A stretch of DNA of 64,000 nucleotides from Camillea tinctor. Taxonomy: Eukaryota; Ascomycota; Sordariomycetes; Xylariales; Xylariaceae. The first letter of the stretch is position 1, and every line of letters begins with the position of its first letter. The notes beneath the pieces were generated by a model, which saw only the letters and a program-made list of their open reading frames with translations, did not search any database and was not told the DNA's origin. The translations under genes and the position numbers were made by a program. The stretch is taken from contig MU394061.1 of assembly GCA_022578605.1 (NCBI GenBank), forward strand, positions 248,001-312,000. The letters are read 5' to 3'. Shown here piece by piece: positions 23,427 to 33,998 of this stretch.

Positions 23427-24653
23427 TTACGCACCAGTAGCCTCTCTGTAGAAAGTGAGACTCCTATTCGCTCCGGCGGTACAGAACATCTCGTTCTTGA
23501 CCGTCTTTGGCAACCAGCGGGCGGCCCATAGTGCTTGATCCGTCTCGCTGTGAGTGGCAACACAGGCGCCCCGGTCAATCGACCAGACCTTGACCTTACC
23601 GTCAAATGCGCCGCTTAGCAGGTACTCGCCCGTATTACTCCAGTCAAGAGAGGTGATCCAAGCGGCATGGCCCGTAAGGTTTCCTACGTGCTCGCCGTGT
23701 TTGGTATCATATACAGCAATAGTAGCTGCATCTCCTGCGGCGGCGAGGCGTGTACTTGCGGGGGAGAAGGCAATTGTGCGGACGGGTTTGACAAGGCCTA
23801 TGTAGTCCCACCAGGCGAATTCGTTAGTTTTTCCATAGATAGCAGGAATGAAGACTTAATTACCGGGTAGCGAATATTGAATCCTCCCTGTGTCATTGTT
23901 GAAAACATAGACGGCGCCATTCTGATGTCCACTGGCAGTGAACTTTCCGTCGCGACTTAGGTCGACGCACAAGCCAAAGCTGCCTGAGCCGGCACTAGCT
24001 GTCTCATACTCGCGCAACTTGGTGGTGCGATCTCCAAAGAGGTCCCACACGTTGATACGGCCGTCATAGGTCGTGGATGCGAGAAATTGGCCGTTCTCGC
24101 TGAGCGCAATAGCCCAAACCTCACCAGCTCCTTTGCCCGAAGCACTCGATTTGGTGTCGATCTCGCCAAAAGGTTCCCAATTGCTACCGGGTTCGGACTG
24201 CTTCCAGACCTTCAACTCTCCACCAAAGCCAGCTGAAGCGGCGATCTTGCCGTCACGCGAGACGGCCACATGGTGGCACCCGAGCTTGTGAACATTCGAG
24301 AGGGTTTGTACGAGAGGAAAGGCCGAGTCGGTGGTGGAGTGGATATGTAAAGACGAGGAGCCGCTGGCGGAGATGAGAGCAGTGGGAGTGGCAGCAATGG
24401 AAAATATGTCGGTTAGGTGGGCTATAGTATGTTAATAAGGCTTAAGTTGAACCATCGGGGCTTCAAACTTCAAGCTTGAAGCTCGAGATGACGAAGGGGT
24501 GGACATTGGCGGGGGGGGAGTGAAGTCAGGCGTATAACTTACCCTGGTCCACGGTATGGGTGGTGAGGTATTGTTTCGACTGACCATCTATTATTAGTGA
24601 GGGTTGAATAAAAATAATTAAAAGTTGATTTTCGAGTAGAAATGTATTACCAT
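23427..24653 (-). CDS. SKI8: Ski complex WD40 subunit Ski8/Rec14
   Basis: Four exons (24653-24651, 24579-24543, 24421-23864, 23797-23427) encode 322 aa. The first coding exon is only the ATG, followed directly by GTAATA; splicing to the next exon gives MSKQYLTTHTVDQAH, the expected Ski8 start. WD-like repeats run the whole length, including GAGEVWAIALSENG, SFGLCVDLSRDGKF, GLVKPVRTIAFSP, GHAAWITSLDW and DGKVKVWS; the protein ends FYREATGA. Ski8 is the propeller subunit of the Ski2-Ski3-Ski8 complex that feeds mRNA to the cytoplasmic exosome; its orthologue also assists meiotic recombination with Spo11. Length is normal and no repeat seems damaged. Confidence 0.93.
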
Positions 24654-25200
24654 GGCTATTGATCCATATGTCGAGAGAATCGTATGTGGTTCTTAGTTAT
24701 TATCTTGTTTGGAAGAAGGAATGCGGCGGACCGGGAGCTTTGCATGTACAAGTTCCGTCGTGGTGGGGTTTTGCTTGAGTTGGGGGGGGGGGGGAGGTAG
24801 AAAAAGAAAAGTGGGATATGTAGTACCTAGTTTACCTGATAACCTAAACTGCTAGATTAGCTGTACAACTAGACTCCAAGCTATGCAAGTACCTAAGAGT
24901 TGCATCACAGCACTGCAAATAGACACTCTCATAGGACCTTACAACCGATAACCTATATATAATACATAAAAATGCAAGTTGTAGGTCACTGTTGAATATT
25001 CGTCCTATTGGAACTCCACACAACTAATACCTACACATCCCCACCTGGTTATTTTTATTCTTTTTTTTTTTTAATTCCTTTTTTCTCTTCCTCTTCTTTA
25101 TACTACCTTGCCCCTTCAAAATTGCTTTATACCTTCTTAGCCTCTTTATCCATCATTTTTCCTATACCTACAGTTTGGCACGTTTAGCTTCAGATATCAC
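24654..25200. other. Upstream of SKI8, downstream of MRPL32
   Basis: 547 nt with a poly-G run (about 24782-24794) and a T-rich tract near 25060-25085. No gene seen. Confidence 0.6.
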
Positions 25201-25605
25201 CTATGCGCGAGGGGCTTCGGCAAACTCACGACTCATACAGGTAGGGCATAATGTGTGCATCTTCTTCATGCCTCCGCAGCCGGGACACTTATTTAAATTT
25301 GTGACATCTTTCAAAGCCTTTCCTGCCATCTGCCTATGTCTCTTCTTCATGTGCGATGTCTTGGACTTGGGCACTGCCCGCAGTATTCCTTCCCATATAT
25401 CACCTAATATCGAGGGGATGTTCGAGATAGCGGCGGGGATGGCAATGGCTAGAGAGGATATCGAGGGAATGAGGGGTTGTGGTTGTTGCGACTGCTGCAG
25501 GTATAGAGTTGATGCACGGAACGGAGAGCTAAATGCTGGGAGGGTGAAGCGCGGGAGGAGAGAGGAAATGGCTGAAGCCATTCGCAGTTGCTGTATAGCA
25601 GCCAT
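25201..25605 (-). CDS. MRPL32: Mitochondrial large-subunit ribosomal protein bL32m
   Basis: Single exon, 134 aa. The bL32 core AVPKSKTSHMKKRHRQMAGK followed by LNKCPGCGGMKKMHTLCPTC is unmistakable; the two CxxC pairs bind a zinc ion. The first 70 residues are rich in Ser, Ala and Leu with few acids, fitting a mitochondrial import sequence that in yeast is processed by the m-AAA protease during ribosome assembly. Codons are undistinguished, and no intron is needed to complete the family core. It lies on the same strand as SKI8, about 550 nt upstream of it, with an independent promoter facing the septin gene. Confidence 0.93.
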   Translation of the reverse strand: MAAIQQLRMASAISSLLPRFTLPAFSSPFRASTLYLQQSQQPQPLIPSISSLAIAIPAAISNIPSILGDIWEGILRAVPKSKTSHMKKRHRQMAGKALKDVTNLNKCPGCGGMKKMHTLCPTCMSREFAEAPRA

Positions 25606-26440
25606 GATAATGACGCTTTTTGTTCGTTCTTTCGGTGGACCTAGACCTAGGTAGTGCCTCTAGCCTCTTAAAAAAAGACTGAGCACATGAGTGTTGCAGA
25701 AGTAATGGTTCGGTGGTAGAAGATATCGCACTCGGCAGGTAAGGAGGAGGAAGAGATCAATTGGTAGGCGTAGATAGGATATGATATGATATGATTTTTT
25801 GGGTAGAAGGTTCAAAAAGTTTCGAACCTGCAAATCCAGATTCACCAAAAAGAGAGAGACCCACTTATTTGCATGTTTAATCGTAGTCTTGTCCGTAGTG
25901 TACAATAATAAGAGAACGGCAGACTCCCAATGCACCCAATGCCCATTGCCCATGCACAACCCCCCCAACCCCGGTCCAGCCCATTAGACCATTAAGGCCA
26001 ATAAGGCCAATTAAATGCACAGACCCTGACTCTAACCTATCAGAGTTGTCCTACATCCCTGTCTCCTTTCCCCTTTCCCCTTCTTGCTAACCCGATTGCC
26101 TGCACCTTCCACGCGGAAATTATTATTTGGCAGGAATTAGAAGTCGCCAGGGAACAGGAGAGAGAAATCAACGAGCAAGAGCGTCCCTTTGCCTGCTTTG
26201 CTCCTACGGTCCAAAAAAAAAATTAACTTCATTATTTTCTTTTTTCTTTTTTCTTCAATTATCTTCCTCTTCTTCTTATCATCAAACATTGGTTCTTCTC
26301 CCTACCCCCATCTACGATCATCCACTTTCTTTTTCCCTTCGTTTGACTTGACTTTCTGTCATTCGTCTTGCCTTTTACGCTGTTTCTTGGAATAGGATCA
26401 ATTTGATTAATCCCATTCATTCATCCCCCAAGTATCAGCC
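25606..26440. promoter_or_regulatory. Divergent intergenic region between MRPL32 and CDC10
   Basis: 835 nt between divergently transcribed housekeeping genes. It holds a GATATGATATGATATGAT repeat (about 25776-25796) and a long pyrimidine-rich leader (26220-26400) just ahead of the septin start, typical of highly expressed fungal genes. No open frame is convincing. Confidence 0.45.
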
Positions 26441-27670
26441 ATGGCTACTCCCACCGTCTATCCCAACACCCACGTTGGTTTCGACAGCATCACCTCCCAG
26501 ATTGAGCGCAAGCTCTTGAAGAGAGGATTCCAGTTCAATGTCATCTGTGTCGGTAAGTTCTACGTTCTGTCCCCTTTGCTTCTTCACTCTTGCTGTATCT
26601 TCGCGTGAACCCCCTTTAGCCTGTAGCTTAGTTATCGCTGCTTTATTCGCGTGACGAGCGCGCCCCCCCAACTCCCAATCCCAAACTGACGTGTTTTATC
26701 TTCATCTGCATAGGCCAGACTGGTTTGGGCAAGTCGACTTTGATCAACACCATATTCGCCTCTCACCTTATCGACTCCAAGGGTCGTCTCCAGCCCGATG
26801 AGGCCATCCGCTCCACCACCGAGATTCAATCCGTGTCGCACATCATTGAGGAGAACGGTGTCCGCCTGCGACTGAACATCGTCGATACCCCTGGCTATGG
26901 TGATCTAGTCAACAACGACCGATGCTGGGACCCTATCGTCAAGTATATCAAGGATCAGCACTCCGCGTACTTGCGAAAGGAACTCACAGCACAGCGAGAG
27001 CGTTACATTCAGGACACCCGTATCCACTGCTGTCTCTTCTTCATCCAGCCCTCTGGACACTCGCTCAAGCCCATTGACATTGTTGTCCTGAAGAAGCTGT
27101 CGGATGTTGTCAACGTTGTGCCTGTTATTGCCAAGGCTGACTCTCTGACCCTGGAGGAGAGACAGGCTTTCAAGGAGCGCATCAAGGAGGAGTTCGCCTT
27201 CCACAACCTCAAGATGTACCCCTACGACAACGATGAGCTAGATGATGAGGAGCGCTCCATCAACACCCAGATTAAGGTATGTTCATTTCCTTATATATTT
27301 GCTTATGTACGCCGACACACATCACTAACCTGGATTCCAGAGCCTTGTCCCCTTCGCTGTTGTGGGCTCCGAGAAGTCGATCATTGTCAACGGCAAGCAG
27401 GTTCGCGGACGCCAGAACCGATGGGGTGTCATCAACGTGGAGGATGAGAACCACTGCGAATTCGTTTACCTGAGAAATTTCCTGCTCCGGACCCATCTCC
27501 AGGATCTCATCGAGACCACTTCCCAGATCCACTACGAGACGTTCCGTGCCAAGCAACTTCTGGCACTCAAGGAGAGCAGTGCACAGGGCCACGGCAGCAG
27601 ACCCATCAGCCCTGCCGCCGACCGTGAAATGAGCAGGAGCTCTCAACGAATGACCATGAACGGCTACTAA
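26441..27670 (+). CDS. CDC10: Septin of the Cdc10/AspD group
   Basis: Three exons (26441-26552, 26714-27276, 27341-27670) encode 334 aa. The start HVGFDSITSQIERKLLKRGF and the end HLQDLIETTSQIHYE match the Cdc10 branch rather than Cdc3, Cdc11 or Cdc12. G1 P-loop is GQTGLGKS (38-45), G3 is DTPGYGD and G4 is AKAD; the septin unique element WGVINVEDENHCEFVYLRNFL is intact apart from its line break by residues. There is no long C-terminal coiled coil, as expected for Cdc10. Septins form hetero-octamers and filaments at septation and branching sites. The first exon ends inside the G1 region, a typical intron site for this gene. Confidence 0.95.
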
Positions 27671-28703
27671 GCTTTCGGACCGCTACTCATGCTTTCGGCG
27701 AGGCGTACCTGGGTTAATAGGTTTCCCCCATTGTCCTCGCGAGAGATCCCCGGGCCACTTTTTTACGACAACCGCAACTAATACTGTCCGAATATTCTAA
27801 TTGTCAACGAAGAGCATTGATGGAGGGAACAGCATTTTCCCGGACCTTCCCGTGGAATCAGATACGCCTTATTTGCGATGGGATACCGAAAAGATTTTGT
27901 CTGGCATCAAGGCACCTGGAGCTGTGAAGGGAGGGTCTACATGATATTGAGGTCAACTTACTACTTGTTGACCTAGCAGTATTCGGACATTCAAAACTTT
28001 GTTATGTGTGTTTTTGTGGCCAAGCTCAAACAGATGTTCCCCGTCCCCCGAGATCTTAGGGGCGGATTCCTCGACGTTCTTATTATTTTTGTTTCCTTTT
28101 TTTTTCTAGTTATTCCCCCTCTGATCAACCCACACGCAAAGAGCTTACTTCATCTCCTTTTACAAGCTACTACAGAACTAATTCGATGATCACGTCTCTC
28201 CTAATTGTACTCTAATGCGGGCTCTAGCAGTCCCCTTTTTGATACCTAATAGAATACATGTGAGACTGAAAATTGGCCGTAAAGTTTCATTTCTGTGCAT
28301 GAATGGTTCGGAGGTTTCAAACAGTGCCTAACAATTTGATTTGATTTGATTTATTTCGGGTATATATAAATTGTTTTATATATGTATGTCTCTATCGTGA
28401 AAGCTATATATTTGGGGACGCGGAAATGTACGTGATTCTCGCTTCGGTAAATGAAGGCGGTGGGAGAGAATATCTATAGGTAGACGGCCTCGAATTCCTT
28501 CCCCCTTTTCACCTGTCTTTAGTGTAGCATTTTTTGGTTCTTCTGTCTTATCATCTTGTCCTTTTCTGACTCTTTTTTTTTCCCTTCTCATTTTCTTTAA
28601 TTCCTTCTTTCTTTCTTTCTTTCTTCCCTTCTCCTCCCTCTTCTCGACGAGATAAAAATAGAGAAGGGGATTGTAACTCGATTCCCGTTCACTCCGCTTT
28701 TTA
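27671..28703. other. 3' region between convergent septin and guanylate kinase genes
   Basis: It contains a TTTGA tandem run (about 28333-28350) and a CTTT microsatellite (about 28600-28625). No gene seen. Confidence 0.55.
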
Positions 28704-29735
28704 CTACTCCCGCGGCTTCCAGACAAAGTCCTCCAGCTGGCGGTACGCGGCGTCGAGGTCGTCGTTGACGATGATCAGGTCGTGGACCCCCGGCGTGTCG
28801 GCGTAGGCCATCTCGACGCGGGCCTGGGCCAGGCGCTTGGCGATGCTCTCCTCCGACTCGGTGCCGCGGTCGCGCAGCCGCCGCTCGAGCTCCTCGTAGC
28901 TCGGCGGCTTGACGAAGACGTAGCGCGCGGAGATGGGGCTTTGCTTGATTTGTTTTACGCCCTGGAGGGACTGTTAGCGTGGGGGGGGATGGGAGGGAAA
29001 GGATGCAAAAAGAAAAGATAGAGAAGAAAGGTAGGGAACATAAGTCTTCATTGGGGGAGGAGGGGGGAAGGGGGAGAAAAAGAAACGCACCTCCATCTCA
29101 ATATCCAGCACTACCACCCTCCCCTTCGCGCTCTGCTCCTCGATCGTCGCCTTGCTCGTCCCGTACCGGTTGCTCCCGAACTGCGCGTGCTCCACGAACC
29201 CCCCCTGCCGCACCAGGTCCTCGAACGCCTCCCGCGTCACGAAGTGGTAGTCTACCCCGTCGGCTTCCCCCGCGCGCGGGGAGCGCGTCGTGTGCGAGAC
29301 GCTGAGCGCGAAGACGGACGGGTGCGAGGCGAACAGCCGCTTGAAGAGCGTCCCTTTCCCGACGCCCGAGGGGCCCGATATGACGATGGGCCGGGGGTCG
29401 GGGGGTGGTGCGCGGGTGGTGGGGGTTGCTGGGGAGGTTAGTGAAGGGGTTGGATTGGTACGGTGTACTAGTTTTAGATTTGGGGGTTGGGTAGGAGGTG
29501 TAAGGGCGGTAGAGAGCGGATACGTACATGAAGCCATTGCTGCTGCGGTACTAGCGAAAGATCGTGAACGGTATGCGGCGGTGGCGCTGAGCGGTGCGAT
29601 TCTCGTGCGTGCGCTAGAGAGGTAGTCCGGAGAAGAAGGTTGGTAGTTGAAGGCGGCGACGGTGGCGGCGGTATGACTGCGACGTAGGCAAAGTGATCTC
29701 CTTGTGGTGCTCAATAGCGGTGCGGGATGAATCAT
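28704..29735 (-). CDS. GUK1: Guanylate kinase, possibly with a mitochondrial-type N-terminal extension
   Basis: GMP kinase core: P-loop GPSGVGKG, SVSHTTRSPRAGE for GMP binding, VDYHFV, GFVEHAQFGSNRYGTSK and the spliced LDIEME-GVKQIKQ. The last intron is 28962-29090. Two N-termini are possible. From ATG 29537, removing a 99-nt GTACGT...CCCAG intron (29527-29429) gives MASSTPTTRA and a standard 201-aa cytosolic enzyme. From ATG 29735 (or 29789) the frame is open through to the core and adds an Arg/Ser/Ala-rich leader containing RSRSFAST, which looks like a mitochondrial presequence. The 99-nt intron is stop-free and a multiple of three, so both forms are translatable. The annotated span uses the longer start. 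The enzyme makes GDP from GMP. Confidence 0.9.
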
Positions 29736-32508
29736 CGCAAGGCTGAAAAAGCGCAATGCAATGGAGGGGGGGGAAGAGGTTATCCACACGCTACTATCAA
29801 CCAGCTAAAACGACCGAGACTAAATTCCTTATCGTGCTATACCCTTCTTTTTTTTTTGATTTCTTGCTTGATGAAGCATTGGAATTGGTAGGCGGCGTAG
29901 TGAGGCAGAACGATGGAATTGGGAACCTTGTTATGATTCAAGAGGGCTACCAGCCTCAAGGCGGTGAGTAATCTTCAGGCGCATAAGTGTGGCTAATATA
30001 AAAAAAGTTGGACTACTCCATATACGGCTTAGGTAAAGACATTTCTCTCAGTAGGTTAGGTACAGTAGTGCTCTTCCAGGCGACCTATAGGTGCAACCTA
30101 TAGGTTATACCTTTTACCTAAAGTAAAACGGTACAGGGATAGGTTAACTCGTTGGAAAATGCTAAATACGCTTCCAATGTCTGACTGTGATTTTTGGCTG
30201 TCTGGCCTCTCGGTCTCTCCCTTTGCATACATCCTGCTCCTCTCAGGGGAACCCTTCAAGGGTTATTAGGTGGGCCAGGCGACAATCACAATTCCCCCTG
30301 AGTGGGTTGTACACTACATAACTTCAACCATGTAGTATTGTAGTCAGGCTGTCAGGCTGTCGGGAACAAGCTGTTTCAAGCGTTTGCGAATCCAGGGCTC
30401 CGAAATCAATCATCAGCTCTGACGTCGTTTGTGGTGTGTACCTGATGCACAAACTACCCACGCTGCCGCGGATTAGTTTACTTTTTATTTTCCTTTTTAA
30501 ATTTTTTTTTTCTTTCAACAGTGGTGTTTCTCTTCTCACGCAAGGGAGAGATGGCCCCCCACCTCATGCTTCTGTCCTTATTGTATCGATACCTATGTTG
30601 CTTTTGAAATAAGCTATATTATGCATACATGTGATCAAGGGTTACATTGCACTCCCTATTATATGCTGGCCACATCGGTATGCAGTAAATATACATCAAC
30701 TTATATGGTATTACCTAATGGACCACGGCGTGGTGAATAAATATCTACTTCTTACACTCCATACAGCTGAAGATGACTTATTCCTCAAAAAATGCGGGGG
30801 GTTCGTGTTCCTATAGTCATGTGGCTGACTTGGCCAAATGGAATGGCTGACATCCAAAAGAAGATGAAAAAAGAATATATGCTTACTTTGGATTCCTCCG
30901 CTACCCTAGATATATCACACCAGGCCAGGTCAGGTAGGTCAAGACTACTGGGTAGCGTTCCATTGCTCAACCGGCTGCCAAGCCAAACACAGGTGTTGTC
31001 GTGCTAGTGTACGGAGTAGATAACCGACTTTCGTCAGTCTGGAGACTCATTTCTTTTAAGCAACATCTGCCCACATTTTAATCTTTTGGTTCATTGTTAG
31101 TCTAGCGTTCCCTACCTTAAGGTAATATAGTATCAAGCTAAGGTTACTTCGTGCGGGAATATAATAAAGGTAGATTTTTCTCTCTTTGCTCATCCCCGTA
31201 TGGAATTCACGCTGAGTCCAATATGGACATATGTTGTTGTTCGGTGGGGCATTCTATAATACGAAGTACCTAAGATATAGGTAAAGTAGTGTAGTGTTAG
31301 CATGCACAACAGTCAAATTGATGAGTTGGTTGTGACCTGTGAGAAATTATTCCGTATTTTATTGAATTTATTGCCACTAGTGGGAATATTCTACTACCTT
31401 CTTCAAACAGATAAAAAATTGTAAGGACAGAAAGGTGAAAAAAGAAAATAAAAAATAGAAGCAGTTGTATCGGAACGGTATCACAAGCAAAGCACAGCCG
31501 GGTTAGCAGGAGCCATCGCAAATAAAACTTCCCATGATGAAAACTGGAGAAGAGTGAAGCATGCCTTTAGCTGAGAGGCCGAAGACTTTTCTCGATGAAA
31601 CTAAGCTATTTGCTCGACAAGGGTCGGTGGAGTAGAAGAAGGAGGGAAGAGGAGGAGAAGGAAAGTTCAAAGTTCAAAAAAAATACAGTCACATCGTTCA
31701 AATCCAAGGTTGGTCACAGTGCAAAGAATAGAGGTTGGCAAAGGACAACACGGACCGTTTCCCCTCAAAATCAAGTATAAGACATAGTTTAAGTTCTCTG
31801 ATCAATCCCGCAAAATTAAGTGACCCGCTGCAGAGTGCATCTTACCCTTTTGGGTATTTTACGAGCGGGAACATGATGGGAACATGATCGACCAATGACA
31901 GGGGCCAAGAGGTTTCCATGTCTGGAATTCTACTAGTAGCGCCTGCCAATCAGGCATCGCGCAACCGATGGCAGTTCACTTGTCCCTTCACTTGCAGTGG
32001 TTGCAGTACCCATAACCCTCCTTCCTAGCCTGTAAGTCACTGCTTCCCTTCCAGACCAAGATGCTTAAGTTGGCGCCTTATCCTCTCATTCGACCCTTTC
32101 CTCCTCTCTTTCTCTCTTCGTGACAACCTTTTTTTTAAATCTATTTTTACTAATCCTGCCGGTGCTTTGTTCACTGTGTTTGTTGTGGCTTATAAGGTTT
32201 AAGAAAACCAGATTCCCTCCTTAGTCTTGTTTTTCTGTGCAAAAACAACCCACGATCGTTTTTACATCATCGCCAACTACAACAGTGCAATTTTGGCCCC
32301 ATATTCTCGTCACTCATTTACAGGAACCATTGAATAACACCAACACGAAACACATGTGTCGTCCGTGCTACAGCTTGCTATAATAATATTGCTTGACTTG
32401 GAGTCATAAGAAAGAAAAAAAACCCATAGATATTATTATATCGACAACAAACAGCAGCAACAGCAGGCGCATCAACATCAACATTTCTCTCGTTCAATAA
32501 CCGATATC
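29736..32508. other. Intergenic, with leader of the GH72 gene at its end
   Basis: No gene is supported. CCTATAGG occurs twice at about 30083-30104. Pyrimidine-rich and poly-A-rich sequence from about 32090 to 32508 is probably promoter and 5' leader of the glucanosyltransferase. The open frames are short and AT-driven. Confidence 0.5.
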
Positions 32509-33998
32509 ATGTTGCTACGGAGCACCTTGACAGCCCTCGGCGCTGCGACCTTGACGGCCGCCGTCACCACTCTAGAAGTTCAGGGCAGCCAATTCGTTAA
32601 CTCCAAGACTGGAAATGCCTTCCAGATCGTTGGTATGGCTTATCAGATCGGTGGTAGTGCTGGATACGACCCCAAGCATGGCAAAGATCCCCTATCCGAT
32701 GCTGATATCTGCACTCGGGACGCTGCCCTCATGCAGCAGCTTGGTATCAACACTATCCGGGTATACAACTTGGATCCCGACCTCAACCACGATGAATGTG
32801 CTAGCATCTTCAATGCTGTAAGTTTATACCTTTTAACCATATTATTTTACGAGAACTGACCAGATCGTAGGCTGGTATCTACATGGTGATCGACGTGAAC
32901 TCGCCCATGGCTGGTGAGTCTCTCAACAGCGCCAAGCCGTGGGAATCGTACTTTGCCGGTTATCTCAACCGTACTTTCGCCGTTGTCGAGAACTTCAAGG
33001 CCTACCCCAACCTCCTTGGCTTTTTCGCTGGTAACGAGGTTATCGACGCCGTTAAGACCGGTGGCACAGCTCCTCCTTACATCCGTGCTGTCATCCGTGA
33101 CCTCAAGAACTACATCAAGAACCATGCCGACCGCCAGATCCCCGTTGGTTACTCTGCTGCCGATGTCCGTGATGTCCTCGAGGACTCTTGGAACTACTTC
33201 CAGTGTGCTATTGACGGCGATAAGGATGACATGTCCCGCGCCGATATGTTCGCCCTTAACAGCTACTCGTGGTGCGGTGACAGCAGCTTCGAGAAGTCCG
33301 GATATGACCAGCTAGTCGCCATGTTCGAGAAGACCTCTGTTCCTATCTTCTACTCTGAATTCGGCTGCAACACTCCCTCGCCCCGTATCTTCACTGAGAT
33401 TGAGACCATCTACAGCGACAAGATGATGGGCGTCTTCTCTGGTGGCATCGTCTACGAGTGGGCTCAGGAGCCTAACAACTACGGTTTGGCTACCGTCAAT
33501 GACGATAACACAGTCGACCTCCTTGCCGACTATGCCACCCTGCAGAAGGAGTACCAGAAGGTCGACTTCCAGAAGATCCAGACTATCAAGGCCTCCGGCA
33601 ACTCCGTAGACCCCCCTACGTGCCAGGCTTCTTTGATCAAGGAGGATGGCTTCAACAACAACTTCACCCTCCCCGTCCTACCCCCTGGAGCCGAGGACAT
33701 CATCAATAACGGCGTCAGCCCCAAGGTCAACGGCAAGATCGTTGATATCAGCGACTACAACGTTAAGCAGACTATTAAGGATGCCAGTGGCAATGCCATC
33801 ACCGGCCTAGCCGTCAAGCCTCTCAGTGACGACGAGATTAACACGCCTGGCGCCTCCGGTACTAGCGGTACCGCTGACTCCCAGGAGAGCGGCAATGCTG
33901 CCCCTCGCCTCGCCCCTGCTGGCAGCTTATCGGCTGCTCTGATGGTCGTGCCTACTGTTCTAGCTCTGGCCCTGGGAGCTGGTTTCTCCATGATCTAA
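32509..33998 (+). CDS. GPI-anchored 1,3-beta-glucanosyltransferase, GH72 (Gel/Gas family)
   Basis: Two exons (32509-32817 and 32871-33998) encode 478 aa. A signal peptide covers about residues 1-18, followed directly by the GH72 domain (GSQFVNSKTGNAFQIVGMAY). The acid/base Glu is E159 in GNEV and the nucleophile is E266 in FYSEFGC. No Cys-rich CBM43 module follows, so it belongs to the Gel1-like subgroup without X8. A Ser/Thr/Gly-rich linker leads to a C-terminal hydrophobic tail typical of a GPI signal. The enzyme cuts and re-joins beta-1,3-glucan chains in the cell wall at the outer face of the plasma membrane. The coding sequence is strongly C-ending at third positions, suggesting high expression. 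Confidence 0.95.
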
